Positions 1 to 10,550 of a stretch of 64,000 nucleotides of DNA are shown one piece after another. The stretch comes from Alphaproteobacteria bacterium (lineage in GTDB: Bacteria; Pseudomonadota; Alphaproteobacteria; Micropepsales; Micropepsaceae), in the NCBI GenBank assembly GCA_028871795.1, contig JAGWMG010000005.1, positions 186,001 to 250,000 on the forward strand, in the 5' to 3' direction. The stretch's first letter is position 1; each line of letters begins with the position of its first letter. Below the pieces are notes generated by a model, which was not told the origin of the DNA, did no database searches, and saw nothing but the letters and a program-made list of their open reading frames with translations. The position numbers were made by a program, and so were the translations under genes.

Positions 1-469
1 GCGACTGGTAGAAGCTAAAGGCCATGTTCCACGCCTGGCTGGTGAAAATGAGGAATATGGCAGCGAACTCGGCTCCCAGAATCCGTCCGGGCGCCAGCGA
101 TAGAAAGAAGACCAAGGTCACCGACAGGAATCCGAGAATGGGGATCGACTGAAGGATGTCCAGCAAGGGCACCAGCAGCGTGCCGGCCCGCCGGCTTTTG
201 GCCGCCCAGGTCGCGTAGGTGAAGGTGAAGATCAGCGAGAAACCGAGCGCCACCAGCATCCGCAACCCCGTCCGCAGGGCATATCCGGGCAGGGCGGACG
301 GATCGAGCGAGATCGGCTGTTGCGTCAGGCTCGCCAGCGGCTGGATCACCGCCTGGCTGGCGCTTGCGAAGAGGACGATGAAGCCGAGCACCAGCACGGC
401 CGCCAGCAGGTCCCAAACGCTGGGCAACAGGCGACGAGCCTCGACCGAGACGGGCGGCAGGATTCTCAT
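1..469 (-). CDS. ABC transporter permease, NitT/TauT-like (partial, N-terminal part)
   Basis: Only the first ~156 residues are inside the window; the gene continues past base 1. The reverse-strand reading begins MRILPPVSVEARR and shows a membrane helix at about residues 18-38 (LLAAVLVLGFIVLFAS). A periplasmic stretch follows, then a second helix (MLVALGFSLIFTFTYA) and a third around LLDILQSIPILGFLSVTLVFF. The pattern TYATWAAKSRRAGTLLVPLLDILQSIPILGFL resembles the EAA-loop-proximal region of nitrate/sulfonate/taurine-type permeases; the substrate cannot be inferred. An in-frame ATG lies three codons upstream (476-478), but 467-469 is better spaced (10 nt) from a GAGG ribosome site. No partner genes are visible. 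Confidence 0.7.
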   Translation of the reverse strand, partial: MRILPPVSVEARRLLPSVWDLLAAVLVLGFIVLFASASQAVIQPLASLTQQPISLDPSALPGYALRTGLRMLVALGFSLIFTFTYATWAAKSRRAGTLLVPLLDILQSIPILGFLSVTLVFFLSLAPGRILGAEFAAIFLIFTSQAWNMAFSFYQS

Positions 470-1090
470 ATCCGGCATGCCTCGAAGCTAATGATCTGGT
501 GCTGGCGGGCGATCCGCGCGGACGGCACGGCTCGGCTGCACACAACCACGCCTTGCCGCCGCTGGCAAAGTGAAAAAATGGGCGTTGCATGATTTTTCCG
601 TCACCTCGCCGCGTTCGCGCATCGCAATGCCGCCGGACCGCGAGCACAGCGTCGGTCGGCGCGTATCGCCCGCCTTTCGGCGCTGGCGTTGTGGCGGCTG
701 CGCCTGAAATCCGTCGCTGGACGAAAAGTTCAATCCGTTGAAATACATAAGAGGCGAACGGTATGGTTGATTCCGGCGGCGGTTCCGGCGCGGAGCGGCC
801 GCTCGGAACGATGTCGTTGCCGTTGTCGGGCTCTCGCTGCGTTCCGGCTGGTCTCATACCGCCGCTCGACACCGCTTCGAGACCTCGCCGGACGCGATCG
901 CTCCGGGCGTCGTTTGGGGCGTCCGGATAGGCGTTAGGCACTATTGCACGCTGGCGCACATTCAGCGTAAAAGTCCTTGGGCGGATCGGAAAAACGGCGC
1001 GTTTACGGGCAGTTAATGGCGATTCGTTAAGGTTTAGCGAGCTGAAAACTCGGCGGGCGGAACGGCGATCCGGCGATGATGAAAGGCGCG
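470..1090. other. intergenic region, no convincing gene
   Basis: About 620 bases separate the permease from the leuA leader. Open frames on both strands have arginine/serine-rich, low-complexity translations with no recognisable motif, and the longest one is only an out-of-frame extension of the permease. The one small ORF with a reasonable ribosome site (763-930, 55 codons, GAGG 8 nt upstream) has no recognisable features. The region probably carries the divergent promoters of the permease and of leuA; I could not pick out a clear -35/-10 pair. Confidence 0.5.
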
Positions 1091-1207
1091 ATGCAGAACG
1101 ACGCAACAAGCGGATTTTCCGCTTGCGGCTGCGCACGCATCGCGCTCACGCCCCGTCCTTCCCTCGGTTTGTCGCAACGCGGGCTTCTCCTCCTTAGCAG
1201 CCCCTAG
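1091..1207 (+). CDS. leuL: leuA leader peptide (leucine attenuator peptide)
   Basis: A 38-codon ORF begins with ATG at 1091 (AAAGG ribosome site 4-5 nt upstream; in-frame ATGs also at 1076 and 1079) and ends with TAG at 1205-1207, 99 bases before the leuA start. Its codons 32-35 are CTT CTC CTC CTT, four leucines in a row (1184-1195), followed by Ser-Ser-Pro-stop; three more Leu codons lie upstream. Leader peptides with a run of codons for the end-product amino acid are the hallmark of ribosome-mediated attenuation. Here the peptide would sense charged tRNA-Leu and control 2-isopropylmalate synthase. Position, codon run and nearby alternative hairpins all agree; expression itself is inferred. 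Confidence 0.75.
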   Translation: MQNDATSGFSACGCARIALTPRPSLGLSQRGLLLLSSP

Positions 1208-1251
1208 GCGCCTTTGTGCGTGGCATAATGCTCGCGCCGGGTGTTTAGGGG
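1181..1251 (+). promoter_or_regulatory. leuA attenuator RNA region with competing hairpins
   Basis: Two mutually exclusive stems can be drawn. The first pairs GGGCT (1181-1185) with AGCCC (1199-1203), its loop holding the leucine codons. The second pairs CCCCTAGGCGCC (1201-1212) with the strand 1240-1251 (GGTGTTTAGGGG) in a 12-bp helix with three G-U pairs. They share 1201-1203, so a ribosome stalled on the Leu codons would favour the second. There is no T-run after it, so it is not an ordinary intrinsic terminator; the output could be antitermination, Rho access or translation control. Pairing was done by eye. Confidence 0.5.
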
Positions 1252-1306
1252 ATCGAAAGGAGAGATCGAAGCTGCGAAGCGCGGCAAACGGAAGGAACGT
1301 GTGTCC

Positions 1307-4007
<2,701 letters not shown>

Positions 4008-4046
4008 GCGTGAACGGGAGTCCGGGCGACGCGGGCTGGGTAGAGT

Positions 4047-5072
4047 ATGGCGAACGGGTCCTGGAGAATCGCGCGAACGCGCGGTGGCGCGCACCTCCCG
4101 CTGGTCATTGTGGCCGCGCTCGCGGTCGCGCTCATCCTGTTCGGCAAGGCGCAGTCGTCGCTGTTCGATCGGGCGCGCGAGCATGTCATGGACTGGATGA
4201 AGCCCGTGCTGGTGGCGACCCACGGGCCCATGGACGGATTCAACCGCTGGGTCGGATCGATCGGCGAGATCTTCTCCGTCTATGAGGAGAACCTGAAGCT
4301 CAAGGAGGAAAACGCGCGTCTGCGCCAGTGGCACAACACCGCGATTTCCATGAACGAGCGGCTGAAGCGCTACCAGTTGCTGCTGCATGCCGTGCCCGAC
4401 CCGGCGCTGTCTTCGGTGGTGGCGCGCGTGATCGGGCGGGCCAGCCATCCCTTCCTGCAGACCCTGATCCTCGACGCCGGAAGCACGAGCGGCATCAAGC
4501 CCGGCCAGGCGGTGGTGGATTCCCGCGGCATGATCGGGCGCATCTTCCTCGCGGGCGAGAGCACCTCCTGGGTCATCCTGCTCACCGATCTGAACAGCCG
4601 CGTTCCCATTGCCGTCATGCCCGGCAACGCGCAGGCGATCATGGCGGGAGACAATTCGCCCGCTCCGACCATCGAGACCCTGTCGCAGAGCACGCAGCTC
4701 AAGACGGGCGATCAGGTGGTCAGTTCCGGGGACGGCGACATCCTTCCCGCGGGTCTGCCGATCGGGGTCATCGTGGCCGACGGGAGCGGCTACAGGGTGG
4801 CGCTGTTCGCCGATCAGACCACGACCCAGGACGTGGAAGTCCTCGATTTCAAGAAACCTCCGGAGCAGCTGCCGGTGTTGTCGCCGAAAGACCTGCCGGT
4901 CACCGCCGCCGGACTTCCGCCGGCCGCGCCGCCGCCGCAGCAACCGGCTCTCTCTCCGACGCTCGCACCGGTGACGGCGCCGCCCAAGAATGCCGTCAAG
5001 CCGGCGCCGGTCGCGAACAAACCGGCGCCGCAGAATGGCGGTGCCGACAACGACGCTCCCGGCATCGAATGA
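4047..5072 (+). CDS. mreC: rod shape-determining protein MreC
   Basis: This bitopic inner-membrane scaffold of the elongasome links MreB with PBP2/RodA. It has 341 residues: a cytoplasmic N-terminus, one membrane helix at about 17-34 (LPLVIVAALAVALILFGK), and a coiled coil at about 75-100 (EENLKLKEENARLRQ). Periplasmic beta-domains follow, with the family motifs VVDSRGMIGRIF, TSWVILLTDLNSRVP and GDQVVSSGDGDILPAGLPIG. The last ~70 residues are rich in proline and alanine, a low-complexity tail seen in many alphaproteobacterial MreC proteins. The stop overlaps the mreD start (ATGA at 5069-5072). Confidence 0.95.
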   Translation: MANGSWRIARTRGGAHLPLVIVAALAVALILFGKAQSSLFDRAREHVMDWMKPVLVATHGPMDGFNRWVGSIGEIFSVYEENLKLKEENARLRQWHNTAISMNERLKRYQLLLHAVPDPALSSVVARVIGRASHPFLQTLILDAGSTSGIKPGQAVVDSRGMIGRIFLAGESTSWVILLTDLNSRVPIAVMPGNAQAIMAGDNSPAPTIETLSQSTQLKTGDQVVSSGDGDILPAGLPIGVIVADGSGYRVALFADQTTTQDVEVLDFKKPPEQLPVLSPKDLPVTAAGLPPAAPPPQQPALSPTLAPVTAPPKNAVKPAPVANKPAPQNGGADNDAPGIE

Positions 5073-5608
5073 GGCCGGCGATGGAACACGCAAACAACTT
5101 CTTCGGCAGCAGATTCCTCGCAACCATCACCCCGGTATCATGCGGCGTGATCGCCGTGTTCGCGGCCAACCTGCCGTTCTCGTTCCTCGGCCCGTGGGTG
5201 CCGTCACCCTTGTATGCGCTGATGCCGGTCTATTTCTGGTGCCTGGTGCGGCCCGATCTGATGTCGCCGGTGTGGGCGTTTATGATCGGCGTGCTGCACG
5301 ACATGCTTTCCGGAGGTCCGCCCGGGATCTGGGCCGCGTCGTTCGTCGCCACCTATGCGGTCATCGACCGGCAGCGCGACGCCTTCGCCGGATTGTCGGG
5401 CGTGGGCGCCGTGTTGGGTTTTGCCGCCGCGGCGCTGATCGCCTGCGGCGCGGCCTATTTCATCTTCGACCTCTATCATTGGCGCGTGCTGCCGCTGACG
5501 CCCTACATCAAGGAATTCGCGGTGACCGTGCTGTTCTACGCGCCCGTCTTGTTTGTGCTCGGCGCGATCTACCGCCACCTGGTCGGACCTTTGCGGAGCG
5601 ATTTCTGA
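5069..5608 (+). CDS. mreD: rod shape-determining protein MreD
   Basis: This is the small polytopic membrane protein of the elongasome, 179 residues from the ATG at 5069 that overlaps the mreC stop, or 175 from the in-frame ATG at 5081. Hydrophobic segments can be read at about residues 20-40, 45-65, 70-90, 110-135 and 150-172. The family signature region PVYFWCLVRPDLMSPVWAF followed by GVLHDMLSGGPPG is clear. The gene ends with TGATG shared with mrdA, so translation is probably coupled along the operon. Confidence 0.92.
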   Translation: MRPAMEHANNFFGSRFLATITPVSCGVIAVFAANLPFSFLGPWVPSPLYALMPVYFWCLVRPDLMSPVWAFMIGVLHDMLSGGPPGIWAASFVATYAVIDRQRDAFAGLSGVGAVLGFAAAALIACGAAYFIFDLYHWRVLPLTPYIKEFAVTVLFYAPVLFVLGAIYRHLVGPLRSDF

Positions 5609-7509
5609 TGCCGCTGTTCGACGGAAAGGACAAAAGCCGTTACGCGAGTTTCACGCGGCGCACGCTAATGCTGAGCGGCGGCATGGGCGGGGTTTTCGCG
5701 CTGCTGGCCGGACGGCTGTATCAGTTGCAGATCGTCAACGGCAGCCAGTACATGACCGAGGCCGAGGACAACCGCGTCAATCAGCGCCTGATCCCGCCGC
5801 CGAGAGGGCGCATCCTCGACCGCTTCGGGGTCGAACTGGCGACCAACCGCAGGAATTACCGCATCGTCCTCATCGCCGAGCAGGCCACCGACGGCGTCGC
5901 AACCGCATTGGACGCGGTCGGAAGGGTCATCGAACTGCCGCCGCATCAGAGAGAGCGCGTGCTGCACGATCTGGCGCAGAACAAGAAATTCGTGCCGGTG
6001 CCCGTGGCGGAGAATCTGAGCTGGGAGGAATTCGCGCGGCTCAATCTCCATCTGCCCTATCTGCCCGGCGTGCAGCCGGATGTCGGCGAGACGCGTTCCT
6101 ATCCCTTCGGCGTGGAACTCTCCCATGTCGTGGGATACGTCGCGGCGGCCAGCCCGGAAGACCAGAAGAACGACGACGATCAGCTTCTCGATCAGCCCGG
6201 TTTCCGCGTCGGCAAACGCGGCATCGAAAAGGCCTATGACAAGGAGATGCGCGGCAGCGCCGGCGCCAGCCGCGTCGAGGTGAACGCCTACGGCCGGGTG
6301 ATCCGCGAACTGAGCAGCATAGCCGGCGTCCCGGGGAAGGATGTCTATCTCACCATCGATTGCGAACTGCAACGTCTGGTGGAGCAGAAGCTGGGCGACG
6401 AAAGTGCGGCCTGCGTGGTCATGGATACCGCCACGGGCGACGTGCTGGCGCTGGCTTCGACGCCCGGTTACGACCCCAACCTCTTCAATGTCGGCATCAG
6501 CGGCGAGCAATGGCGCAGTCTGCTGGGCGACGATCACAAGCCCTTGCTCAACAAGGCGGTGGGCGGCGCTTATCCGCCCGGTTCGACCTTCAAACCGGCG
6601 ATGGCGCTGGCGGCGATGGACAACGGGCTTGCGGATTTGACGGTCAACTGCACCGGATCGATGACGTTCGGCGATCGCGACTGGCATTGCTGGAGTTGGA
6701 AGAAGGGCGGCCACGGCCACGTCAATCTGCACAGCGGCATTGCCGAGTCTTGCGACATCTTCTTCTACGAAGTCGCGCGCCGGCTCGGCATCGACAAGAT
6801 GGAACAGGCGGCGCGCGCGCTCGGTATGGGCGCGCCGACCGGCATCGAGCTGCCCGGCGAGATCGGCGGCTTCATTCCCAGCGCCGCCTGGAAACTCGCG
6901 AAAATCGGCGTTCCATGGCAACAGGGCGAGACGCTCAACACCGGCATCGGCCAAGGCTACGTGCTGACGACGCCGTTGCAGCTTTGCACGCTCGCCGCGC
7001 GCATCGCCAGCGGCAAGGCGGTCACCCCGCGTATCGCCCACGAAGTCGGCGCGACGGTGCAGCCGAGGCCCGTTCCCGCGCCGCTGCCGTTCTCGGAGGC
7101 GGCCTTCGCCGCCGTGCGTTCGGGCATGAGCGCCGTCACCAACGAGGTCATCGGCACCGCCTATTCCTGGCGCATCACCCAGCCGGGTTTCGAGATGGCC
7201 GGCAAGACCGGCACCGCCCAGGTTCGCCGCATTTCCAAGGAGGAGCGTCTCAGCGGCGTGCTGAACAACAGCCAGCTGCCCTGGAATCTGCGCGAGCATG
7301 CGCTGTTCATCGCCTATGCTCCGGCCGACGCTCCGCGTTACGCCTGCGCCATCATCATCGAGCATGGCGCGGTCGTCTCCCATCCGCATGTGCAGATGGC
7401 GCGCGACATCCTGCTTTTCGCGCAGCAGCGCGATCCCGTGAAGCTGCCGACGGCCTATCCCATCCATGCTGCGGAAGCTTTGCCTGCGGGCGCGGGGAGC
7501 CACACATGA
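5608..7509 (+). CDS. mrdA: penicillin-binding protein 2 (peptidoglycan D,D-transpeptidase MrdA)
   Basis: This is the class B PBP that crosslinks peptidoglycan during cell elongation. It has 633 residues, a signal-anchor helix at about 19-36 (LMLSGGMGGVFALLAGRLY), then the non-penicillin-binding dimerisation domain with the PPPRGRILDRFG motif. The transpeptidase domain has SxxK as STFK (nucleophile Ser326), the SxN-equivalent SCD (Ser381; E. coli PBP2 has SAD here), and KTGTAQ starting at Lys533. It starts at ATG 5608, sharing one base with the mreD stop, and overlaps rodA by ATGA at the other end. Confidence 0.96.
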   Translation: MPLFDGKDKSRYASFTRRTLMLSGGMGGVFALLAGRLYQLQIVNGSQYMTEAEDNRVNQRLIPPPRGRILDRFGVELATNRRNYRIVLIAEQATDGVATALDAVGRVIELPPHQRERVLHDLAQNKKFVPVPVAENLSWEEFARLNLHLPYLPGVQPDVGETRSYPFGVELSHVVGYVAAASPEDQKNDDDQLLDQPGFRVGKRGIEKAYDKEMRGSAGASRVEVNAYGRVIRELSSIAGVPGKDVYLTIDCELQRLVEQKLGDESAACVVMDTATGDVLALASTPGYDPNLFNVGISGEQWRSLLGDDHKPLLNKAVGGAYPPGSTFKPAMALAAMDNGLADLTVNCTGSMTFGDRDWHCWSWKKGGHGHVNLHSGIAESCDIFFYEVARRLGIDKMEQAARALGMGAPTGIELPGEIGGFIPSAAWKLAKIGVPWQQGETLNTGIGQGYVLTTPLQLCTLAARIASGKAVTPRIAHEVGATVQPRPVPAPLPFSEAAFAAVRSGMSAVTNEVIGTAYSWRITQPGFEMAGKTGTAQVRRISKEERLSGVLNNSQLPWNLREHALFIAYAPADAPRYACAIIIEHGAVVSHPHVQMARDILLFAQQRDPVKLPTAYPIHAAEALPAGAGSHT

Positions 7510-8660
7510 CCATGCGCCCCTACGCCGCCGCGCGCGGCGCCCTCTCCGTCGCGGACAAGCTCTACGAGATCAATTGGGGCTTGGTGCTGCTGATCACCAT
7601 CATCGCCTGCATCGGCTTCGCGATGCTTTATTCGGTGGCGGGCGGCTCGCTGTCGCCCTGGGCGGACAAGCAGATGATCCGCTTCGTCATCGGCTTTGCG
7701 CTGATGATCGGCGTGGCGTGCATCGACATCCGCTTCTGGCTGAGCTTCGCCTACCCCGCTTATGCGGTTTCGCTGGTGCTGCTCGTTGCCGTGGTGGTGG
7801 CGGGACATGCCGGCCTGGGCGCCCAGCGCTGGATCACGCTCGGCCCGCTGGAGCTGCAGCCGTCCGAGCCGATGAAGATCGCCCTGGTGCTGGCGCTGGC
7901 GCGTTACCTGCACGGCTTGAGCGTCGAAGAGGTTTCCAAGCCGCTGCGTCTGACGATCCCGCTGCTGATGATCGCGATGCCCGCCGGGCTGGTTGCGATA
8001 CAGCCCAACCTCGGCACCACCTTGATCCTGGCGGCGGACGGCACGGCGCTGCTGTTCCTGGCGGGTCTTTCGTGGTGGTGGATCGCGCCGACGCTGTTAG
8101 GAACCGCCGCCGCCATTCCCATCGCCTGGAGATTCGTTCTGCACGATTACCAGAAGGCCCGCGTGCTGACGTTCCTCAATCCGGAATCCGACGCGCTGGG
8201 CGCCGGCTGGAACATCACGCAGGCCAAGATCGCGATCGGTTCCGGCGGCGCGGCTGGCAAGGGCTTCCTGCAGGGCACACAAAGCCGGCTCAACTTCCTG
8301 CCGGAAAAACACACCGACTTCATCATCACGAACTTCGGCGAGGAGTTCGGCTTCGTCGGCTGCATCGCGCTCCTGATTCTCTTTGCGGTGGTGATCGGCT
8401 ATGGCGTGCAGACGGCGATGAGCGCGCGCAGCCAGTTCGGCCGCCTGCTGGCGATGGGGATTATCCTCAACTTTTTCTTCTACATTATGATCAACTCGGC
8501 GATGGTGATGGGCCTGATCCCGGTGGTGGGCATCCCGATGCCTTTGATCTCCTACGGCGGCACGGCGATGCTGGCGGTGATGTTCGGCTTCGGCCTTCTG
8601 CTCAGCGTGCATGTGCACCGCCAGGTCGAAATCCCGCGCCATTCGTCCGGAATCATCTAG
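7506..8660 (+). CDS. rodA: rod shape-determining protein RodA (SEDS glycosyltransferase)
   Basis: This is the SEDS-family peptidoglycan polymerase that partners PBP2. It has 384 residues and roughly ten membrane helices. The motifs AQRWITLGPLELQPSEPMK, IAIGSGGAAGKGFLQGTQSR and LNFLPEKHTDFIITNFGEEFGFVG are diagnostic; the last contains the conserved acidic residue region needed for polymerisation. GLIPVVGIPMPLISYGGTAML is the family C-terminal signature. ATG 7506 overlaps the mrdA stop by four bases. It is the last gene of the rod-shape operon. Confidence 0.96.
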   Translation: MTMRPYAAARGALSVADKLYEINWGLVLLITIIACIGFAMLYSVAGGSLSPWADKQMIRFVIGFALMIGVACIDIRFWLSFAYPAYAVSLVLLVAVVVAGHAGLGAQRWITLGPLELQPSEPMKIALVLALARYLHGLSVEEVSKPLRLTIPLLMIAMPAGLVAIQPNLGTTLILAADGTALLFLAGLSWWWIAPTLLGTAAAIPIAWRFVLHDYQKARVLTFLNPESDALGAGWNITQAKIAIGSGGAAGKGFLQGTQSRLNFLPEKHTDFIITNFGEEFGFVGCIALLILFAVVIGYGVQTAMSARSQFGRLLAMGIILNFFFYIMINSAMVMGLIPVVGIPMPLISYGGTAMLAVMFGFGLLLSVHVHRQVEIPRHSSGII

Positions 8661-8672
8661 CGTAACGGCGCA

Positions 8673-8701
8673 TGGACATGGTGCGGACCCTCTGCTATAG
8701 G
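8673..8701 (+). promoter_or_regulatory. sigma70-type promoter of tRNA-Lys
   Basis: TGGACA (8673-8678) and TATAGG (8696-8701) are separated by 17 bases and end 15 bases before the tRNA 5' end, giving a start site close to the mature tRNA. The fit to -35/-10 consensus and the position support it; no mapping data are available. Confidence 0.6.
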
Positions 8702-8716
8702 CGCGCCTCCCTGACC

Positions 8717-8792
<76 letters not shown>

Positions 8793-9075
8793 ATGGTTTC
8801 AAACCCTTAGGTCAATTCCACGGCCGCCAGAATTGCTCCGGGCAGCAAACTGGGTAGCAAAGCGCGCTAATACGTGGCGGCCTGATTTCCAATGCCTGCT
8901 GGTGGGTTGGGAGGCCAATCCAGCCGGGTGGTGAGCGTTGCGCCACGGCCAGTTTGGCGTTCCAAGACGCTCGTACTCGAATGAAACGGCGGCTTCATCG
9001 TCCAAGATTGCGGCGCTTACGACCGATCATCCATGACGAAGTGGGAAGCGGGATTATTTTCAAACCACAGCAACT
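8793..9075. other. tRNA-downstream gap, no gene recognised
   Basis: These 283 bases between tRNA-Lys and the convergent allantoicase gene hold only one short reverse-strand frame (8799-9005) without family features. The base composition is slightly less GC-rich than the flanks. tRNA 3' ends are common integration sites, but I found no integrase or direct repeat of the tRNA end that would show one here. Confidence 0.4.
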
Positions 9076-10044
9076 CTAACCCACCCGCCCCAGCGCCCGC
9101 AGACGCGCCACGCCGCCGTCGGGAATGATGTTGAGCCGAAGGAACGCCACCGGCTTGTGGGGCAATATCTCGCCCGCGAAGACGTGTTTGCTGTCGGCCG
9201 ACAGTTTCTGCTCGGGCAGAATCGTCGGCCAGGACTCCGCTTGATCCGTCGAGGCACCCAGCGGGGCTCCTTGGATGAAGCAACGGTCGGGATAATTTCC
9301 CTTGAAATGGCTGGTGTCGATGATCAGCTTCTCGATCGTGCCCGGCTTGGCCAGCGCGACGATTGCCCAGTCATGGCCCGGCTCGCGGCGCCGGCGGGTT
9401 TCCCAGCCGTCGCCCATGTTCTTCGCCTTGCCGGGCGCCAGCAGGTTCGCCAGCTTGCCGAAATGCTCGTCGTTGCAACTCACCGGCAGCGCGCCGTTCT
9501 CCTGCGCCGCCAGGTCCACCAGTTCGCCGGGTTTCAGGTCGCGGGCGACTTGGCCCCAGACACGCAGCCGCGCCACGCCGCCATCGGGAAAGATATTCAG
9601 CCTGAGATGTGTCGCAGGCCTGTTCGTCGAAACCGAGAGCGGCAACCTGCTGTCACCTTTCAGCGGTGTCTTGGGCACCAGCATTTCCCAAACTGCACCG
9701 TCTGGCGGGATGCGTGCGTCCGACACGCACCATTCGATGGAGGCCTCGGGCGGATAGTTGCCGGTGAAGTTGCGCGTATCGATCTCGATCCCGTGCACGA
9801 AGCCGGGCTTGCCTAGCCGCACGATGCAGTGGTCGTGGCCGGGCACGCGGCGGCGGCGGCTTTCCCAGCCGTCCATCCATTTGCCGTGCTCGTCATATTT
9901 GCCCGGAACGAACACCGGCTCGGCCGGATCGATCAGCCGTTCCTTGGCGGCGAAGAAATCGTCGGTGGCGTGGACGATTTCCGAGCCCAAACGCGGGTCG
10001 GCGAGATTGATCCATCCCTTGGCGATATTGAGGTCCATGCTCAT
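9076..10044 (-). CDS. alc: allantoicase
   Basis: The enzyme hydrolyses allantoate to ureidoglycolate and urea. It has 322 residues built of two similar halves, visible as repeated blocks. DGWESRRRRVPGHDHCIV (about 58-75) is matched by DGWETRRRREPGHDWAIV (from 212), and LRLNIFPDGGVARLRVWG by LRLNIIPDGGVARLRALG at the C-terminus; this duplication is characteristic of allantoicases. The ATG at 10044 overlaps the uraD stop (ATGA), making it the third gene of puuE-uraD-alc. A shorter start two codons in (10038) is possible. Confidence 0.95.
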   Translation of the reverse strand: MSMDLNIAKGWINLADPRLGSEIVHATDDFFAAKERLIDPAEPVFVPGKYDEHGKWMDGWESRRRRVPGHDHCIVRLGKPGFVHGIEIDTRNFTGNYPPEASIEWCVSDARIPPDGAVWEMLVPKTPLKGDSRLPLSVSTNRPATHLRLNIFPDGGVARLRVWGQVARDLKPGELVDLAAQENGALPVSCNDEHFGKLANLLAPGKAKNMGDGWETRRRREPGHDWAIVALAKPGTIEKLIIDTSHFKGNYPDRCFIQGAPLGASTDQAESWPTILPEQKLSADSKHVFAGEILPHKPVAFLRLNIIPDGGVARLRALGRVG

Positions 10045-10550
10045 TCCTCGGCCAGATCGTTGAGGCGCAGCCGCGCGATCTTGTGGATTTCCGCCAGCGC
10101 CGCCGCGAATTCGCGCTCGGGATCGTTGCCGACACGGCTGCGAAATTCGGCGAGGATTTGCTGGCGATCGAACCCCCGCACGGCCTTGATGAAGGGGAAG
10201 CCGAACTTGTCCATGTAGCGCGCGTTCAGCGTCAGAAAAGCCGCCATCTCGGACGCAGTGCAATGGTCCAGGCCCGCACCCGTTTGCTCGGAGGCCGATG
10301 CGTCCGACAGTTTCAGCCGTCCCGCCAGTTCCGGATGCGCGCGGATCAAAGCGAGTTGCGCCCCGCGTCCGGCCGCGTCCACCTGCGCCTTCAGCGCCGC
10401 GGCGAAGCCCTCCACGGTATCGATGGTTCCGCCCGCCGCCAAAGGCCATACGGCCTCCGCGAAGTGCGGCGAATGCTCGTAGAGGCCGCCATAGGCCGAC
10501 AGGAACGCATCGTGCGACAGCGTGCTTGGCGGTTTGCACAAGTCAGCCAT
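10041..10550 (-). CDS. uraD: 2-oxo-4-hydroxy-4-carboxy-5-ureidoimidazoline (OHCU) decarboxylase
   Basis: The enzyme decarboxylates OHCU stereospecifically to S-allantoin, the last step of urate breakdown to allantoin. Its 169 residues are the family's normal size. Family motifs include LIRAHPELAG (catalytic-site His-Pro-Glu), the Glu/Ser-rich SDASASEQTGAGLD turn, and LNARYMDKFGFPFIKAVRG near residues 107-125. It overlaps the end of puuE by 8 bases and the start of alc by 4, so the three genes are surely co-transcribed. Confidence 0.95.
   Translation of the reverse strand: MADLCKPPSTLSHDAFLSAYGGLYEHSPHFAEAVWPLAAGGTIDTVEGFAAALKAQVDAAGRGAQLALIRAHPELAGRLKLSDASASEQTGAGLDHCTASEMAAFLTLNARYMDKFGFPFIKAVRGFDRQQILAEFRSRVGNDPEREFAAALAEIHKIARLRLNDLAEE

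Noticed and set aside
763..930. 55-codon plus-strand ORF with a GAGG ribosome site
   Set aside because: Composition is low-complexity, with no signal peptide, helix or family resemblance; I could not support it as a gene.
1014..1031. Possible CtrA-like site TTAA-N-TTAA with an embedded GATTC
   Set aside because: The spacer is 10 bases rather than the 7 of the CtrA consensus, and a single GATTC is expected by chance.
15..1136. 373-codon reverse-strand open frame over the left end
   Set aside because: It is the out-of-frame shadow of the ABC permease joined to arginine/serine-rich noise; the permease frame gives real membrane helices.
8799..9005. 68-codon reverse-strand frame after tRNA-Lys, possible integrase remnant
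   Set aside because: No integrase catalytic motif and no direct repeat of the tRNA end could be found.
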